The notes beneath the pieces are model-generated. The model made no database searches. It had not been told where the DNA came from and saw only the letters and a list, made by a program, of their open reading frames with translations. From the NCBI RefSeq assembly GCF_029873635.1, contig NC_080420.1:33874231-33938230 (forward strand): DNA of 64,000 nucleotides. Reading direction: 5' to 3'. Made by a program: the position numbers and the translations under genes. The DNA comes from Malania oleifera. Its lineage: Eukaryota; Streptophyta; Magnoliopsida; Santalales; Ximeniaceae. Below, in pieces: positions 47,715-59,589 of this stretch (within the stretch, counting starts at the first letter, position 1; the number at the start of each line of letters is the position of its first letter).

Positions 47715-50700
47715 ATCTTTCCTTTTACATGATATGTCCTCAACTAGTTTGTTGTAACTTCTTCCACTTGCTTTCATGTTCCATAACCCTTTCCTTCATA
47801 GCTTCATGCCATGTGTCACTTCTTGTGTTATCAATTTTTCCTAGTGTTTTATTTTCACAATATGGCTTTACGTCAATTTCCATTATTTGAATTGATGATT
47901 TCTACTCCTAGCTCACTAGCCATGTGTCATCAGAATACTATAACAAAATCCTCCCCTTACATGACTAGAATTTAATGCCATCATATGAGCATTGTTTAAA
48001 TATCATCTTACCAATGCTCTAATTTTTCTATTATGCTCGTTCTCTTAACCTTTTTGTTGTGATCAATCTTGCAAATGCTTCTAGTGTACCATCTTTTGAG
48101 GCCTTCTTGAAGCTCCCATTGCTTCATGGAGGATGCCTTCACCATTTCCTCTAAAGTTAAGGTTTAACACTTGGAGTTTGTGGACGAGGACACAACCTTT
48201 TATAAATCTAACCCTTTCGAGCACATAGAGTTGTTGTCCTCTTCTGACTATCAACATAACCTAGGTCTTGCCCTTAATAATAATTGCCCTTATGAAATAT
48301 AACAAGATTTCCTTACAACAAAGAAAATCTTTCCTGCTACCAAAGGCCCCAAAATTAATTGTTTTTTGTTAAGACTTGAATGAGGTGATTGTTACATGAT
48401 ATCAAGGAGAACTTAATTGAGTGTAATAGGTGCACTAAATGCTCACGCATAAATGTGAAGAACTTCTTGACTTATGTAGTCTACTATATATTTCTTTATT
48501 CAAATGCTCTATCACTATCAACCTCAATCTCCTCCTACTTTATGAGCCATTTTGGCTCCAATTAGCAATGCCTATGTTTTCCATCCATCTCTTTGCACAA
48601 TTGCCATGTGTTTGATTGGTTAGTTAGAAAATGATAAAATTCTTTGTCGTAATCTTCTATTCTAGTTAAAGATGTTTTCTTTGCTATCCTCAACTTACAA
48701 GAGATGACTTATAGTACCTCCTTAACTCACAAAAGGAAGAAAGAAGGTCAGGTTTGAAATGGTGAATTTTGTCTTCTTTTGGTACTAGTTGTCAAGGGCT
48801 AGTGCATTTATGCTACCCCTTTGCTAAGTTACTCGTATATAAGTGCATTGGCCCTTTTCTTTGGGCTAACTTGTATCAAGCGTTATTCATTTACGACCAA
48901 GGTCAGACACATTCCATCAATGTGTCACTTTGGTTCCTCAGGTAGGGGCATACTTTTACTACCCAACTCTAGTTATATTCAAAAGGCCATTTCCAACCAC
49001 ACCACTAGGTTGTTGTACAACCTAGTGCTTTTAGGACTTACGTGAATCTTGACATTGTGCCTTCCTTGAAACTATGATTTAAGGCCTTCTTTACCCCTAA
49101 GTATGCCTAAACCAACTTGAACATGCCCTTTGAAGGACTTATTTTAATCTTAGCTTCCACAGGGCCTAGAAACCTTATTAAGAGTCCATTAATTCCTTAT
49201 ATATATATATATAGTTGAACTTGGTCATCACGTAAGACATTGTCTGGCATTGAGTTTTAAGGCATTGCTAGGGGGCTTGCAAGGAAGCTTACGATTGGCT
49301 TTCTCTAATCCTTTGGATTAGCTTCAACATCAAAAATTTCTAGGGCATGATTCCTTTCCTTGATAGTAGGTAATTTTCCTTTCGCTTAGGCAACCACATC
49401 ATGGGGAAGGTTGGGGAATGCTTTAATCCTTAAAACAATTTGGATCTCATTTAATTGGTTGGAATGTCACAACATTAAATTCCTTTAGTAACTATGGGGC
49501 AGCTACTCAGTATGGTGTTAGTGTCATAGTGTAGCATCTATATTCACCTTATATTTGTTTCGTTGTTAGTTATGAATCACCTAATATGTCAACTATGAAT
49601 GCCCCCATATCCTTAGTATTTTCAAGCTAGCGATGGTTGCCTGCCTTACTATTGGAAGGGTTTCCACAGAACTTGAATGAAAACTCTATTAGAGATTCAA
49701 TGCATATTCATATGCCTATCCCTAAGGAGAATGAGATAGTTCGATTCTATCTACATTCGCAACTCATTTGAAGGATTAGATGAATGAATCAATCTAAGAA
49801 GTTTTTTATTTGAACCGTAATATGAATTAAGAGTTTTATATTAGAGAAATGAAGGATTAAGAATTCTATTAAATTCAAGATAAATTGCTTTCAAAGGCTA
49901 TTAGTGATTGAGAATCACCTTTTTGGGATTTTCTCTAGTAATCTTTTTTTTTTTTTTCTCATCGTTTTTTTTTTTAATATTCTCTATTTGTCTAATGTTC
50001 CTCTACGATTTTCTTTCCTTTCTTTGATGGGCAAGCATTATGGTGATGTTTCTTTCTCTTCCTTCTTTGACAGTGTCAAGATTTTCCCCAATGAGGACCG
50101 GTTGTTGATCATTTCATTGGCTCTATTTAGAAGTATAATGATATGCTCGAAACAAGTAAAAGAATTTTTACAAATGTTATAGAAAAATGATGTCTCTTTA
50201 TTTTGAGTTCCATCTTCTTAACTAAGTGAGGGGACCCCATTCCATAGGTAAGAAGTGGATGCATTGGCTACTAAAAAAATAGGCTTTGAGTAAATGCTCA
50301 ATTGGTTAACAAATGGTAAGTCCATATGGAACATGATGGAAACTAGTTACCCAATAAATAGCCACTCATTATTTAGCCAAAACTCAAACATGGTACTAAC
50401 AATACTCCCATATAGTCCAAATTCATGGGACTTGGCAAATAATCTCCGTTTGCATGTTTTGAGATTGAATATTTCATCGTAAATATCAAATAATTCATTA
50501 TAGATTGAAGTCCACTTCTAAATTTGCACGCCTTCATCATTTTTCCCAATAGAATTGGTCATGTGTATTGAACCTTCACTTAGTTAGCTTCCTTTAGTCT
50601 CATCTCTCTTGAGGCTTTTAATAAGGAAATCTTAACTTCGATGGGGACAATTACACATACTCCTTCACACAAGAACATGCTCCACATTTGGGACAACTCC

Positions 50701-50890
50701 TTGTCCCTTCATGGAGAGCAAATTCACAAGTCTAGAGGCTTAAACATGCATGCTTTCTTTACCATTTTCTAACCTTTTCTCTAGTACTTGAATTTCAAAC
50801 TCAATCACCACTGATATTAATGTTATGAGAGTAAACATGGAAAACTTTGAATGAGTGGGAGACTTTGAGTGGACAATGTTTGATACAAAC
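47715..50890. other. Intergenic, no gene recognised
   Basis: AT-rich sequence without long open frames or recognised homology. It contains a (TA)n tract at about 49198-49214 and T-rich runs near 49948-49976. It is probably old transposon sequence, but I cannot assign a family. Confidence 0.5.
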
Positions 50891-50892
50891 AA

Positions 50893-51305
50893 AAAGGGAA
50901 ATGAATAGGAAAGATCAACTAAATTCCACTACTAATTTACCCAATTATACCCCCCACTAAAAAGTTATCACCTCTGTAGTGTTGATACCTCAAAGCTTCC
51001 TTTCATCAGGAAAAGGTCAAGGAATTTGCACTCTTGTGAATGTCCTCACATAGTGGATGCCACTTCAAAGCTAATAATGAATGACTTCAGGTGGTCAAGG
51101 CTCAATAAAAGCTAAAAGGGAAATGATTTGGCAATATGGTTGAATACTGCCACTAGTGTACCCAATTATTCTCCATTAGAACATCAACTCTCTAGGTCAA
51201 TGCCTTGCAACTTTCCTTCATTGGGGAAATGAGAAGTAACATGCATCCTCTTGTGAACACCATCACACAATAAACGAACCCTTCGAAGCTAAGAATGAAT
51301 GGACA
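50893..51305. repeat. Two degenerate tandem units of about 220 bp
   Basis: Two successive segments share the order GGGAAATGA, TACCCAATTAT, TTCCTTCAT, CTCTTGTGAA and TTCGAAGCTAA-like blocks (first about 50893-51110, second about 51117-51305). They are strongly diverged and non-coding. Confidence 0.6.
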
Positions 51306-51718
51306 ACTCCATATATGAATGGACAAATAAATGAAAGATTTGACTAAATGAAAAGATGATTAACATTCCTATATGCATTTAGAGTGAAAGAATCAAGTCA
51401 CAAGGTCAATTCTTTGTGCGAAGTTTAGAGTTACAAAACCAAGAGCAAAAGCAACCTCATACATGAATAGAACAAAGGGCCCCATTACAGTCAAAAGGTT
51501 AGGTTTCAATCAAGTAATCACTATTTCTTTATACTGCATTTATAAGTATTCCCTATTTACACTGAAATTGAGAAAGAAGCCCTCTATTTATATAGTGCAT
51601 CTTTGCTTCTAGTGCCCCCACACAACTTGTTCACCACATGATGGAAGAATAAACAAAAAAATAGTCAAGTTGATGTGCATAATTGGCAAAGGGATTTTTC
51701 TTGAAGGTCAAAAGGCTT

Positions 51719-51842
51719 CTGCCTAGATAATCCTAGAAATGTAGTCTACTAAACAACTTACTAATAGTTTAAGCTAAGTTCTACCTAGATAATCCTAGAA
51801 ATATAGTCTACTAAATAATCTACTAAAAGTTTAAGCTAAGTT
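51719..51842. repeat. 62-bp tandem duplication
   Basis: Two adjacent units (51719-51780 and 51781-51842) share CCTAGATAATCCTAGAAAT and the ending TTTAAGCTAAGTT. They differ at about six positions. Confidence 0.9.
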
Positions 51843-53372
51843 AGTGTTACTTATTCGACTTGATTCTTATAAATTACTTTCAATTTCGTTGCAGTTTGGA
51901 TGTGAGAACTTTAGTGAGGAGACTCAACTCCCTTGTCTCCTCTTTTCTCCTTCTTTCATCCTTGTACAACCAGCTAGCTTCCCACATTTTCCAGCAGGGT
52001 GGTGTTCGAACTCCTCTCTTAAAGTTGCATCGTAGTACTCTGTGGGTGCAATCGGTGACCTCTCTTCCTATATGAAAGAGACAACTTACACTGACTGGAC
52101 TCTAGACTAGGAAATGCAATTAACACCAACATAACAATAAAACTTCAGGACACTTTGGAAAACATACGAGTTAGATGTGCTGGGAAAGAGAAGACTTAAT
52201 CTTCCCATCGTCATTTCAGCCTGGAGTTGAAAGTCCAAAGCTACAATATTTAAGCTCAGTCTCGTACCTGTCCAGACCCTTTTTTTTTTTTTTTTTAAAT
52301 CTGGGAAAAGTGAAGGAAACCTTCCTTCTTTCCAAAGAACCAATGAAATTTACATGATGCATGATATAATGCTACATTAATAAGGTGTGTGATCAATTGG
52401 AACAACCAAGGTCTTTAAGATTCTTGTAAAACTTACATGGGAAATTGGCTTTCAAAGAGACTCCATTTGTTTCTAGAAATAAAAGGTTTAAGAACACCAG
52501 CAACCTCAAACAGTATAAATTACTATCGACACGTTTTCTTTAATCCATGCAAGACTATGAACATGTCGCCATTTGATTGACCAATTTTAATGTAGGTTTC
52601 CTGCACATTTTCAACCGATCGGGGTCAAGTTAACCTAGTTAATTGGGTTGACTTGATTTGATCGAGTTGACCTAGTGCGACCTAAAAGACTTGTTGACTT
52701 TTTTAACATTTAAATAAATAAAATCATTTTAATTAAAAAAAATGCATAAAAGTCCATGAAAGTTGTAAAACTATGAAAAAAAATTCAGGAAATTGCAAGG
52801 AGTCTTGAGATTTTAAAAAATAAAATAAATATAAATAAAAAATGAGAAAATTCATGTGTGATTGTATATATGCAGTGTTGCACTTTTGATGCATGTTTGC
52901 CTGTAACTACGTTTTATGTATGTTAATTTAACGTGTTTTCTTGCACGTCTCTTTTATCTTTGCACGTGTTAGTGAACTATTTTAATATGAATAAACCAAC
53001 ATCTATGATAAACTTTCTTCTAATCTTTGAGGGTTATGTTTTTACATGCCTTGAGGGTTACATTTTCACATCTTTGCAGCATTGAATAGGAACATCCGAA
53101 GGTGCCAAAAGTATCTCATCAACATGTTCTCATTTCTATTTTGCGGACTTGAGATATGCTTATTTGATGGAGAAACCAGAGGCAACATGAGCCTTCGATC
53201 GGGCAATGAGTCGTCAGATAAATAACATGGAACTTACAATCAACTATTGGGCTAAAAAAGGCCAAAGAAGTGTGCTTGGATCACCTTTAAGAAAGACTCA
53301 ATTTTAACCACTTCTAAGAAAGCATGTACCAATCACAAACTCAAGCATCTATTGAGCAATATTTTTTCTTAA
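51843..53372. other. Intergenic, no gene recognised
   Basis: No convincing coding sequence is seen. A T-rich run lies at about 52280-52296. Confidence 0.5.
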
Positions 53373-53540
53373 TTGTCCTTTAACAAAATAAGCAAAATCA
53401 ATGGCATCATCAGATGCGCATAGAGCTACATAACAAAGACAATATTGGAATAATTCTTTATTGTCTTTTAACAAACTAAGCAAAATCAATGGCATCAGCG
53501 AATAGTACGGGAAGAACTGCGTAACAAAGACAAAAACAAT
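53373..53540. repeat. Tandem duplication with 88-bp period
   Basis: Two units starting TTGTC(C/T)TTTAACAAA (53373 and 53461) share AAGCAAAATCAATGGCATCA and a later GTAACAAAGACAA-like block. The middle parts differ. Confidence 0.75.
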
Positions 53541-53856
53541 ACATAGTGAATGAACAAGGCAACAATGATTAGTTTCAAAATGTTCATATGAGTGAAGATA
53601 TAAACTCGGCATTCTTTACTGAGAACTGTAGTTATTTTATTATATTTTAGTAGCGTAAAGACAGGCAAGGCAGCAGCCATAGTGAAGAAGTACAAATGAG
53701 CAACTGCATAAAGAGAAAGGAAACATCTTGTAACATGAACCTGCAACAATGGCTGAAAAACGAGTAAAACAAGAAGTATGGCATGTACAATAACCAAGAG
53801 ATGGCACAATCAACAGAAGTAGAGAGCAGGGAACAGAAAATTGATGGGCCAGACCT

Positions 53857-53936
53857 AAAAAAAAAAGAAAGAAAGAAAGAAATAAAGAAATCTAACAGAA
53901 AACAGAAGAAAGAAAGAAATCTAACAGAAAACAGAC
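53857..53936. repeat. (GAAA)n tract with a short duplication
   Basis: A-rich GAAA repeat followed by two copies of AAGAAATCTAACAGAAAACAG. It lies just downstream of the BIM-type stop codon, probably in its 3' untranslated region. Confidence 0.85.
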
Positions 53937-53958
53937 TTTCAGAAATGCCATACTAGCA

Positions 53959-54420
53959 TTATGTCTTCAGCCTTTTTTGAGCTTGATCAGAGTCCTCACC
54001 GCTGCTAGCATCCCTAAGATGCATCATTGCTCGACTGCTAGAAGGGGGATTTCCATGATCCTGGCGTGCAATAAAAGACATAATTTGATCCACATAGGTT
54101 ATGTATAGGAATATCAGCTGTTCATTGGCCAACTCCAGAATATGACATGCCTACTTAACCAGCCACCCAAGCTCAATTAACTGAGCTTGTTCATTAATGA
54201 ATTTGTCCTCACAACGAAAAATGTACAAATAATCCTTTATCCCATGAAGGAGTACTCTAATGTAATGGAAGTAAGAGAAGTGCTTCTTACCCTAGCAATG
54301 GATGTCCCACAGGTCAGTATCCTATCTGCCCGCTTCCCAAGGTCAATCTGCACTGAAATGGTGGCCTGTGTCAGATCCACACCTGCACTCTGCAGTGCTT
54401 GTGTCAGATTACTCAATAAC
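53959..54420 (-). CDS. BIM-type bHLH transcription factor, last two exons only
   Basis: Two minus-strand exons, 54291-54420 (130 nt) and 53959-54060 (102 nt with stop), are separated by a 230-bp GT-AG intron and keep frame. The first encodes LLSNLTQALQSAGVDLTQAT, then ISVQIDLGKRADR; the second ends SSGEDSDQAQKRLKT. This matches, from memory, the C-terminus of BIM1/BIM2 proteins, bHLH partners of BES1 in brassinosteroid signalling. The upstream exon boundary (AG before 54420) is in phase with a split Arg or similar codon. No bHLH domain is found between 54421 and 64000, so either the gene continues past the window through a very long transposon-filled intron, or this is a detached 3' fragment. 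The two exons show no stops or frame changes. Confidence 0.7.
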
Positions 54421-54660
54421 CTGTTCAGCACCAAACAACCCTTCTTTAGCATCTTATAACTTTAGAAAATTCAATCAATGAAAATGCTGTAAATATATGC
54501 CAGTAGATGTAAATAAGACCGTCCTTGGGCAAGAATGCATTTGAAAGGATCTCAATATATCAGAGAAAACTAAATAATTTTCAAAACCAGTGTCTAGATC
54601 TTATCGGTCATCTCACCCATGTCATAAATGTGGCAGGAGAGTAATTAAGCATTTCAAGTA

Positions 54661-54881
54661 ACCTTAACAATATAAGGAACAAATTATGAAAATTAAAAAT
54701 GAACAGGAGAGTAAAACTGTTAAACCTACTGTCAAGGGCACCAGACTTCCAACATATTTAGCACCACCAACACTTTAACAATAGAAGGAACCAATTATGA
54801 AATTAAAAATGAAGAGGGCAGTAAAACTATTAAACCTACTGTCAAGGGAAGCAGACTTCCAATGCATTTAGCACCACCAAC
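54661..54881. repeat. Tandem duplication of about 110 bp
   Basis: Units 54661-54771 and 54772-54881 share TTAAACCTACTGTCAAGGG and end GCACCACCAAC. They differ at roughly fifteen positions. They lie upstream of the BIM-type exons, probably in an intron. Confidence 0.9.
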
Positions 54882-57217
54882 AGCAAAATCTAACTACCCA
54901 AAAAACCAAAAGAAACAGATGTAGGCACTGGCACACCATACACAACAAAAACAGAAAGGAACCAAAAATATCCACTTCAATGACAGTTTTGTTAATTGGA
55001 TGCATAAGTAACCTAAGCCAACATTGCCCTACAAAAAACCCTATCCATTCACCCATTTCAACTAAAAAACACTTCAAAAAATTATGACTGAATTAAATAC
55101 AGCAATTACCTGTCATATTTTAGAAACAAAATTTGGAAAACAAGAACTGTACCATGAAAATTGCTCAAACAGAGACTGCTCTTGCATGTTAAACAGCTGA
55201 CAAAAACGCAAACTACATATTCTGTCATCATTTCATTGAAAGCAGTTATGACTTCAAAAATAGTAACAATCAATTGAGCTCACAGAGGATTATTATAGTC
55301 AATTTTCAAACAGCTTTAAGTTCTTTTTCTTTTATTTACTTTTGGGTAATATAAGATAAAAGAATAAAATCTAACTAAAAAGGACCCACAGGGAAGCACA
55401 TTCTACTAACAAAGTCAATTCAGATGTAAATTAACTCTTTAGAATGTCACAAAGATGACAAAGCATATACACTCTAATGTAAACAGTCACTATGCTTTGT
55501 CATCTTTTTAGCATCCTTTGATGAGTTAATTTACACCTGTATTGACTTTGTTGGTTGAATGTGCTAATATAACTGTCACTATAATTTCTAATACTGCAGC
55601 GGTTAATTTTCAAATGCTGTGTCATTGTAATAGCATGCACAAAATTAACAATAATGTAAGACATCAAATGGTACAATAACAGCTATAATTGACCATGCAA
55701 AGATTGATATCCACGCCTCAAAAACTGATTCTATGACTCAATTTTGTCTGCAATGTGCCTTCTAATAAGATTACAAAACCAGATTGTGTGCGTAAAAACT
55801 AATAATGTTCAGCTAGTTATAGGTAGAATCGTAAAAAAAAAAAAAAAAAATGTCTTGTTTCTTTTAAAAGTAACAATATTTTAATTCAAAAAATAAAATA
55901 TCAATTGTCAACCCACAAATAAACCATGTTCTTTGGAATAGGATGGGCACAAAAATATAGGTTTAAGTCTCCTCAGCAAGGAGAAACCATACACACCAGC
56001 TCCCCTTCCTCTTCTCTCTCTCCAATACCAATGTTTAACACAAAGGGGTAATTAGCAACATTTTAATCATAACAAGGTGAGTTGTAACTTGTAAGCTTTT
56101 CAAAAATTTCATTTTTGTAAATAAACAAATAAATATTACATATATATATATAATATTTAAGAAAATTTAATATAAAATTGGACAAATAATTTGTAAACTA
56201 CTTTTAGTCAGTGTAAGTATACGAACTTAAAAACATTCAAGTAAATCATGCCAACAGATAACTACAATATACAAAGTTCAAATTGTGTTTCATGTTCCAG
56301 AATGCAACTTTCAATTGTTTTGGAAGGGTTCATGTTCAAGAGTTTTAGAGACTCACTCAAATTAGGGGATTTCTCTTAGACACATATGATGAATTCTGCT
56401 AGCCTAGTTTTTAGAATCAAATTTAACTTAAGATGCAAAACTCAAAATGATTAAGCCTCAACCAAGAAGGTAAAAAAGGTATGTGTAAGCCTTACTGCAT
56501 TATCTGTTTGCTTTTTGAGGGTTTGATATCTTTATACTATGCCTCTAAGCATTTTATACCTGTTTTGAGCTAAACCTCAAGGTAACCCTCAATTGTACCT
56601 TTTAAAATGTTATTCCATACAAAAATATTGTAGTTCAAATCTGAACAAAACTAGCATATAAGAGGCCTTCCATAGGCTAAAAATGCTGAAAAATAAGAGA
56701 AGTGTTGTTACAAATCTAAGGGCTTGATGAGTTGAACCGCACTCCTTCGTATACATCAAGACTCCATTGATCAGAAAGGAAAGCTTGAACAATTGAACCC
56801 AATTCCTACAATGATGAATATAAGAAGAATTGAAATTCCTAGGAAGTGGAAAACTATTTTCATTTTCCTTTTTTAGTTTCCCACATAATTACAGAAGTCA
56901 TATTATTTTCTAATTTTCTAACATCTACATAGGTAATCCAAAACATAATAAAAAGATGTTCTCTAACTTTTTTAATATAAATGTTGCAAAACTAGAAAAC
57001 AAGGTGGCATTTTTGTAATTTTTTGAAAAATTGCAAATGTAAAATGAAAAATGTTTTCCACAAACGAACATGCCCCAAATGGCTTAAATACTAATACTAA
57101 TTTTATAAAAAATATATATATATATCCTTAGATTTTTAAAAAAAAATTTACACCAATCTTCACGTCCACAAACCCTTGATGATCACCTACAACCAAGAGA
57201 AAAAAAGAGCTCGGGAG
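54882..57217. other. Probable intron or intergenic sequence
   Basis: No exon of the BIM-type gene or other gene is recognised on either strand. It contains the fold-back element at 55395-55565, an A17-type run near 55832-55850 and short TA tracts near 56140 and 57112. Confidence 0.45.
55395..55565. mobile_element. Fold-back MITE
   Basis: A 171-bp near-palindrome with arms of about 75 bp. The left end AGCACATTC...AACAAAGTCAAT pairs with the right end ATTGACTTTGTT...GAATGTGCT, and the inner AGATGACAAAGCATA pairs with TATGCTTTGTCATCT. The loop is about 20 nt. No coding sequence is present and no clear target duplication is visible, so the superfamily is not assigned. Confidence 0.75.
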
Positions 57218-57870
57218 ACCCTAGGGGGCCTTCTCAGACCTAAGTCAATATTGGGATTGAGTATAGGTAAGGTAATCATAGTATTTTTGAGAGTGTATTA
57301 TAAAGTTTTGGAGTACCGTCGGTGTGTGTCTTTTATAGGCTTCACCAAGGGGTTAAAGGCCCCGCCCCATCAATAGGGGGGTTCTATAAAACAATGCCCC
57401 ATAGGCATTCTCCAACCTAAGTCAATAATGTCCAAGGAGTTAAAGGCCCCCTACCCCATTAATGGGGGTGGGAGGGGTTCATATGTCATAATCAAGGGTT
57501 ATATAAACTATACCCTAGAGGCATTTTCTAACCTAAGTTGATATTGAGCATAGGTAATGTAATCATAGTATTTGTTAGAGTGTATTAGAGAGTTTCGGAG
57601 TGCCCTTGGTGTGTGTCTTCTATAGGCTTCCCCAAAGGGTTAAAGGCCCCCTACCTTATCAATAGGGGGTTATATGTCATAATGAGGGGTTATATAAAAT
57701 ATACTATACTCCTTAATATTCCTATTTAATTCTAGGGAAGGCAATGATCCACCTTTGTAAAATAACTTCTCTCTCGCATTTAGGGAAGGCAATGATCTGG
57801 TCCATAATGAAGGGTTATATAAACTATGTTACGTGTCATAATCATGGGTTCTATAAACTATACCCTAGAG
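57218..57870. repeat. Degenerate tandem repeat, about 300-bp unit
   Basis: Blocks starting CCCTAG(A/G)GGC recur at about 57218, 57513 and 57863. The first two share AACCTAAGT, ATAGGTAA, GTAATCATAGTATTT, GGTGTGTGTCTT, TATAGGCTTC and GGTTAAAGGCCCC in the same order. The third copy is cut short by a (CT)n tract at 57874-57893. Confidence 0.75.
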
Positions 57871-58156
57871 GCCCTCTCTCTCTCTCTCTCTCTATCATTT
57901 GTTGGGCCTCCTAGGGCCTTAGAGTCGAGGTGTTTCTCAAGTTTCTTCTTTCTTTCTTTTTTTCTTTTTTTTTTTTCTTCTTTTTTCCAGTCTTTTTGGC
58001 CTTGGTCTTCACGTCCAATAGTGTCAGAAGCCAAGCTTATTCAAGGCATCATGCTTGCCTTGACAGCTTGTCTTGTCTACATGGGATGGTACCATCATGT
58101 AAATACTAGTATACACTTATGCTTTTAAGAGTCAGACTTTGTGTAAAAAGGGAGTA

Positions 58157-58598
58157 TGACACCTCAAACAGTTTGATGTTTCCTAGTGTCAGAGCTAAAA
58201 CAACATATAAAGCTCTTTAAGGGAACATTAGTGTCCATCAATCTTGTAAAACTCACTAGCATTTGTTAACCATGTTTAGCCTACTTGCCTTCCTCGCTAA
58301 ACACACATTGCTTATGGAGGCGTTGTTAATGGATTACGTTGCTTTAATGTTTAAAGCTTGCTTGCCATTGCTTTCATGAATTGCTTACTGCTTCCGCTTA
58401 CTTTACATTCAACTATTGTGAATGTGTTATTGTGGTAAACCTCGGTGATTTTTGGTTGAACGGTTAAGCAAGAGTGCTCTAGCTAATGTTGCACTGCCCT
58501 TCACAAAGTGTGAAATATTCAACCTGGGACAGTTGTATTAGAGCTTGGTTACTTGCTACGTGAATTCGGTTGCCTTTGCTGTGAGATTGTGTTAAGCA
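58157..58598 (+). repeat. Left LTR of the chromodomain gypsy element
   Basis: About 442 bp, TGACACC to TTAAGCA. Similar to 63513 onwards. Ends are estimated from the polypurine tract on one side and the primer-like site on the other. Confidence 0.65.
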
Positions 58599-59229
58599 TT
58601 GGTAAGAGACCACGTCAACCAATATCGAGAGCATTGAAGCATTACAGGCGCAGGCCAATACAGCCAAAGTGGCCATGGAGATGGTCAAACTTGCTGAAAG
58701 TGTTGATGATTTGGAGGGATCACAAAAACATCAACAGAGTTCCATGGTGGTGATGTTAAAAGACCTCCACCATACAGTAGAAGCTTTACAGCCCAAATGG
58801 TGGAGCTGACTGCCAGAATCAACATAATGGTTCTTGCTATCGGAAACTCCAATGTGCTAGAATCCATAACGTTTAGAGGTGCCTATGATGCTAAGTAGTT
58901 GGAAGACTCCTTATTTGACATGGAGCAATACTTTCACGTGATGTGGTAGTTGTGATGGTGTACCAAGTACAATGAAATTGAGAATGAACATTGTGTAATT
59001 GATTGTTAGGCAAACTTGAAGAGACAGCTCAAGGCCCAATTCCTTTCTGAAAATGTTCAATACAATGCTTGATCTAAATTAAGAGACCTTAAACACAAAG
59101 GTTCAAATAGGGAGTATGTGAAACAATGTTCTGCTTTGATATTGATATACATGACATGTCAAAGGCAAGTCGTTCTACTTTCTTGAGGGCTTGAAGCTGC
59201 GGGCAAGGACAAAACTTTCATTGACAAAG

Positions 59230-59491
59230 AGTTCAAGACTTGCCTACCGCACATGCTATAGTGGAATGCTTGATTGAATACACTAGAGAAAGTTCCACAA
59301 CATCCAAAGAGAGTAGAGTGGGAGGAAACAACAAAAAGTCTTTCAAGAAGGGTAAATCCAAAAGTGGGGGAGCCAACACCAAGGCATTAACTTCTAAAGA
59401 AGCTTTGTCATCACGATCATTCAAAAAATCCAATTGTAAGGGTAAGATGACATGCTTCTTATGTCAAGGTCCTCATAGTGTTGCCAAGTGA
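59230..59491 (+). pseudogene. gag end of the chromodomain gypsy element (fossil)
   Basis: A basic Lys/Ser-rich stretch leads to the knuckle-like segment CFLCQGPHSVAK, as at the end of chromovirus gag. Broken. Confidence 0.6.
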
Positions 59492-59589
59492 CCTCACAAG
59501 TCATCACTCAATGCCTTGTAGGCTTCCATTGTGGAGGGAGCACCGCAAGATGAGGAGAAAACCCCAAGGATGCGTGCAATGCGGTTAGC

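Noticed and set aside
54868-55077. Cys/Leu-rich open frame on the minus strand
   Set aside because: No homology, and it overlaps the end of a tandem duplication.
55395-55565. microRNA gene
   Set aside because: The arms are long and nearly fully paired, which is more typical of a MITE; no small-RNA evidence is available.
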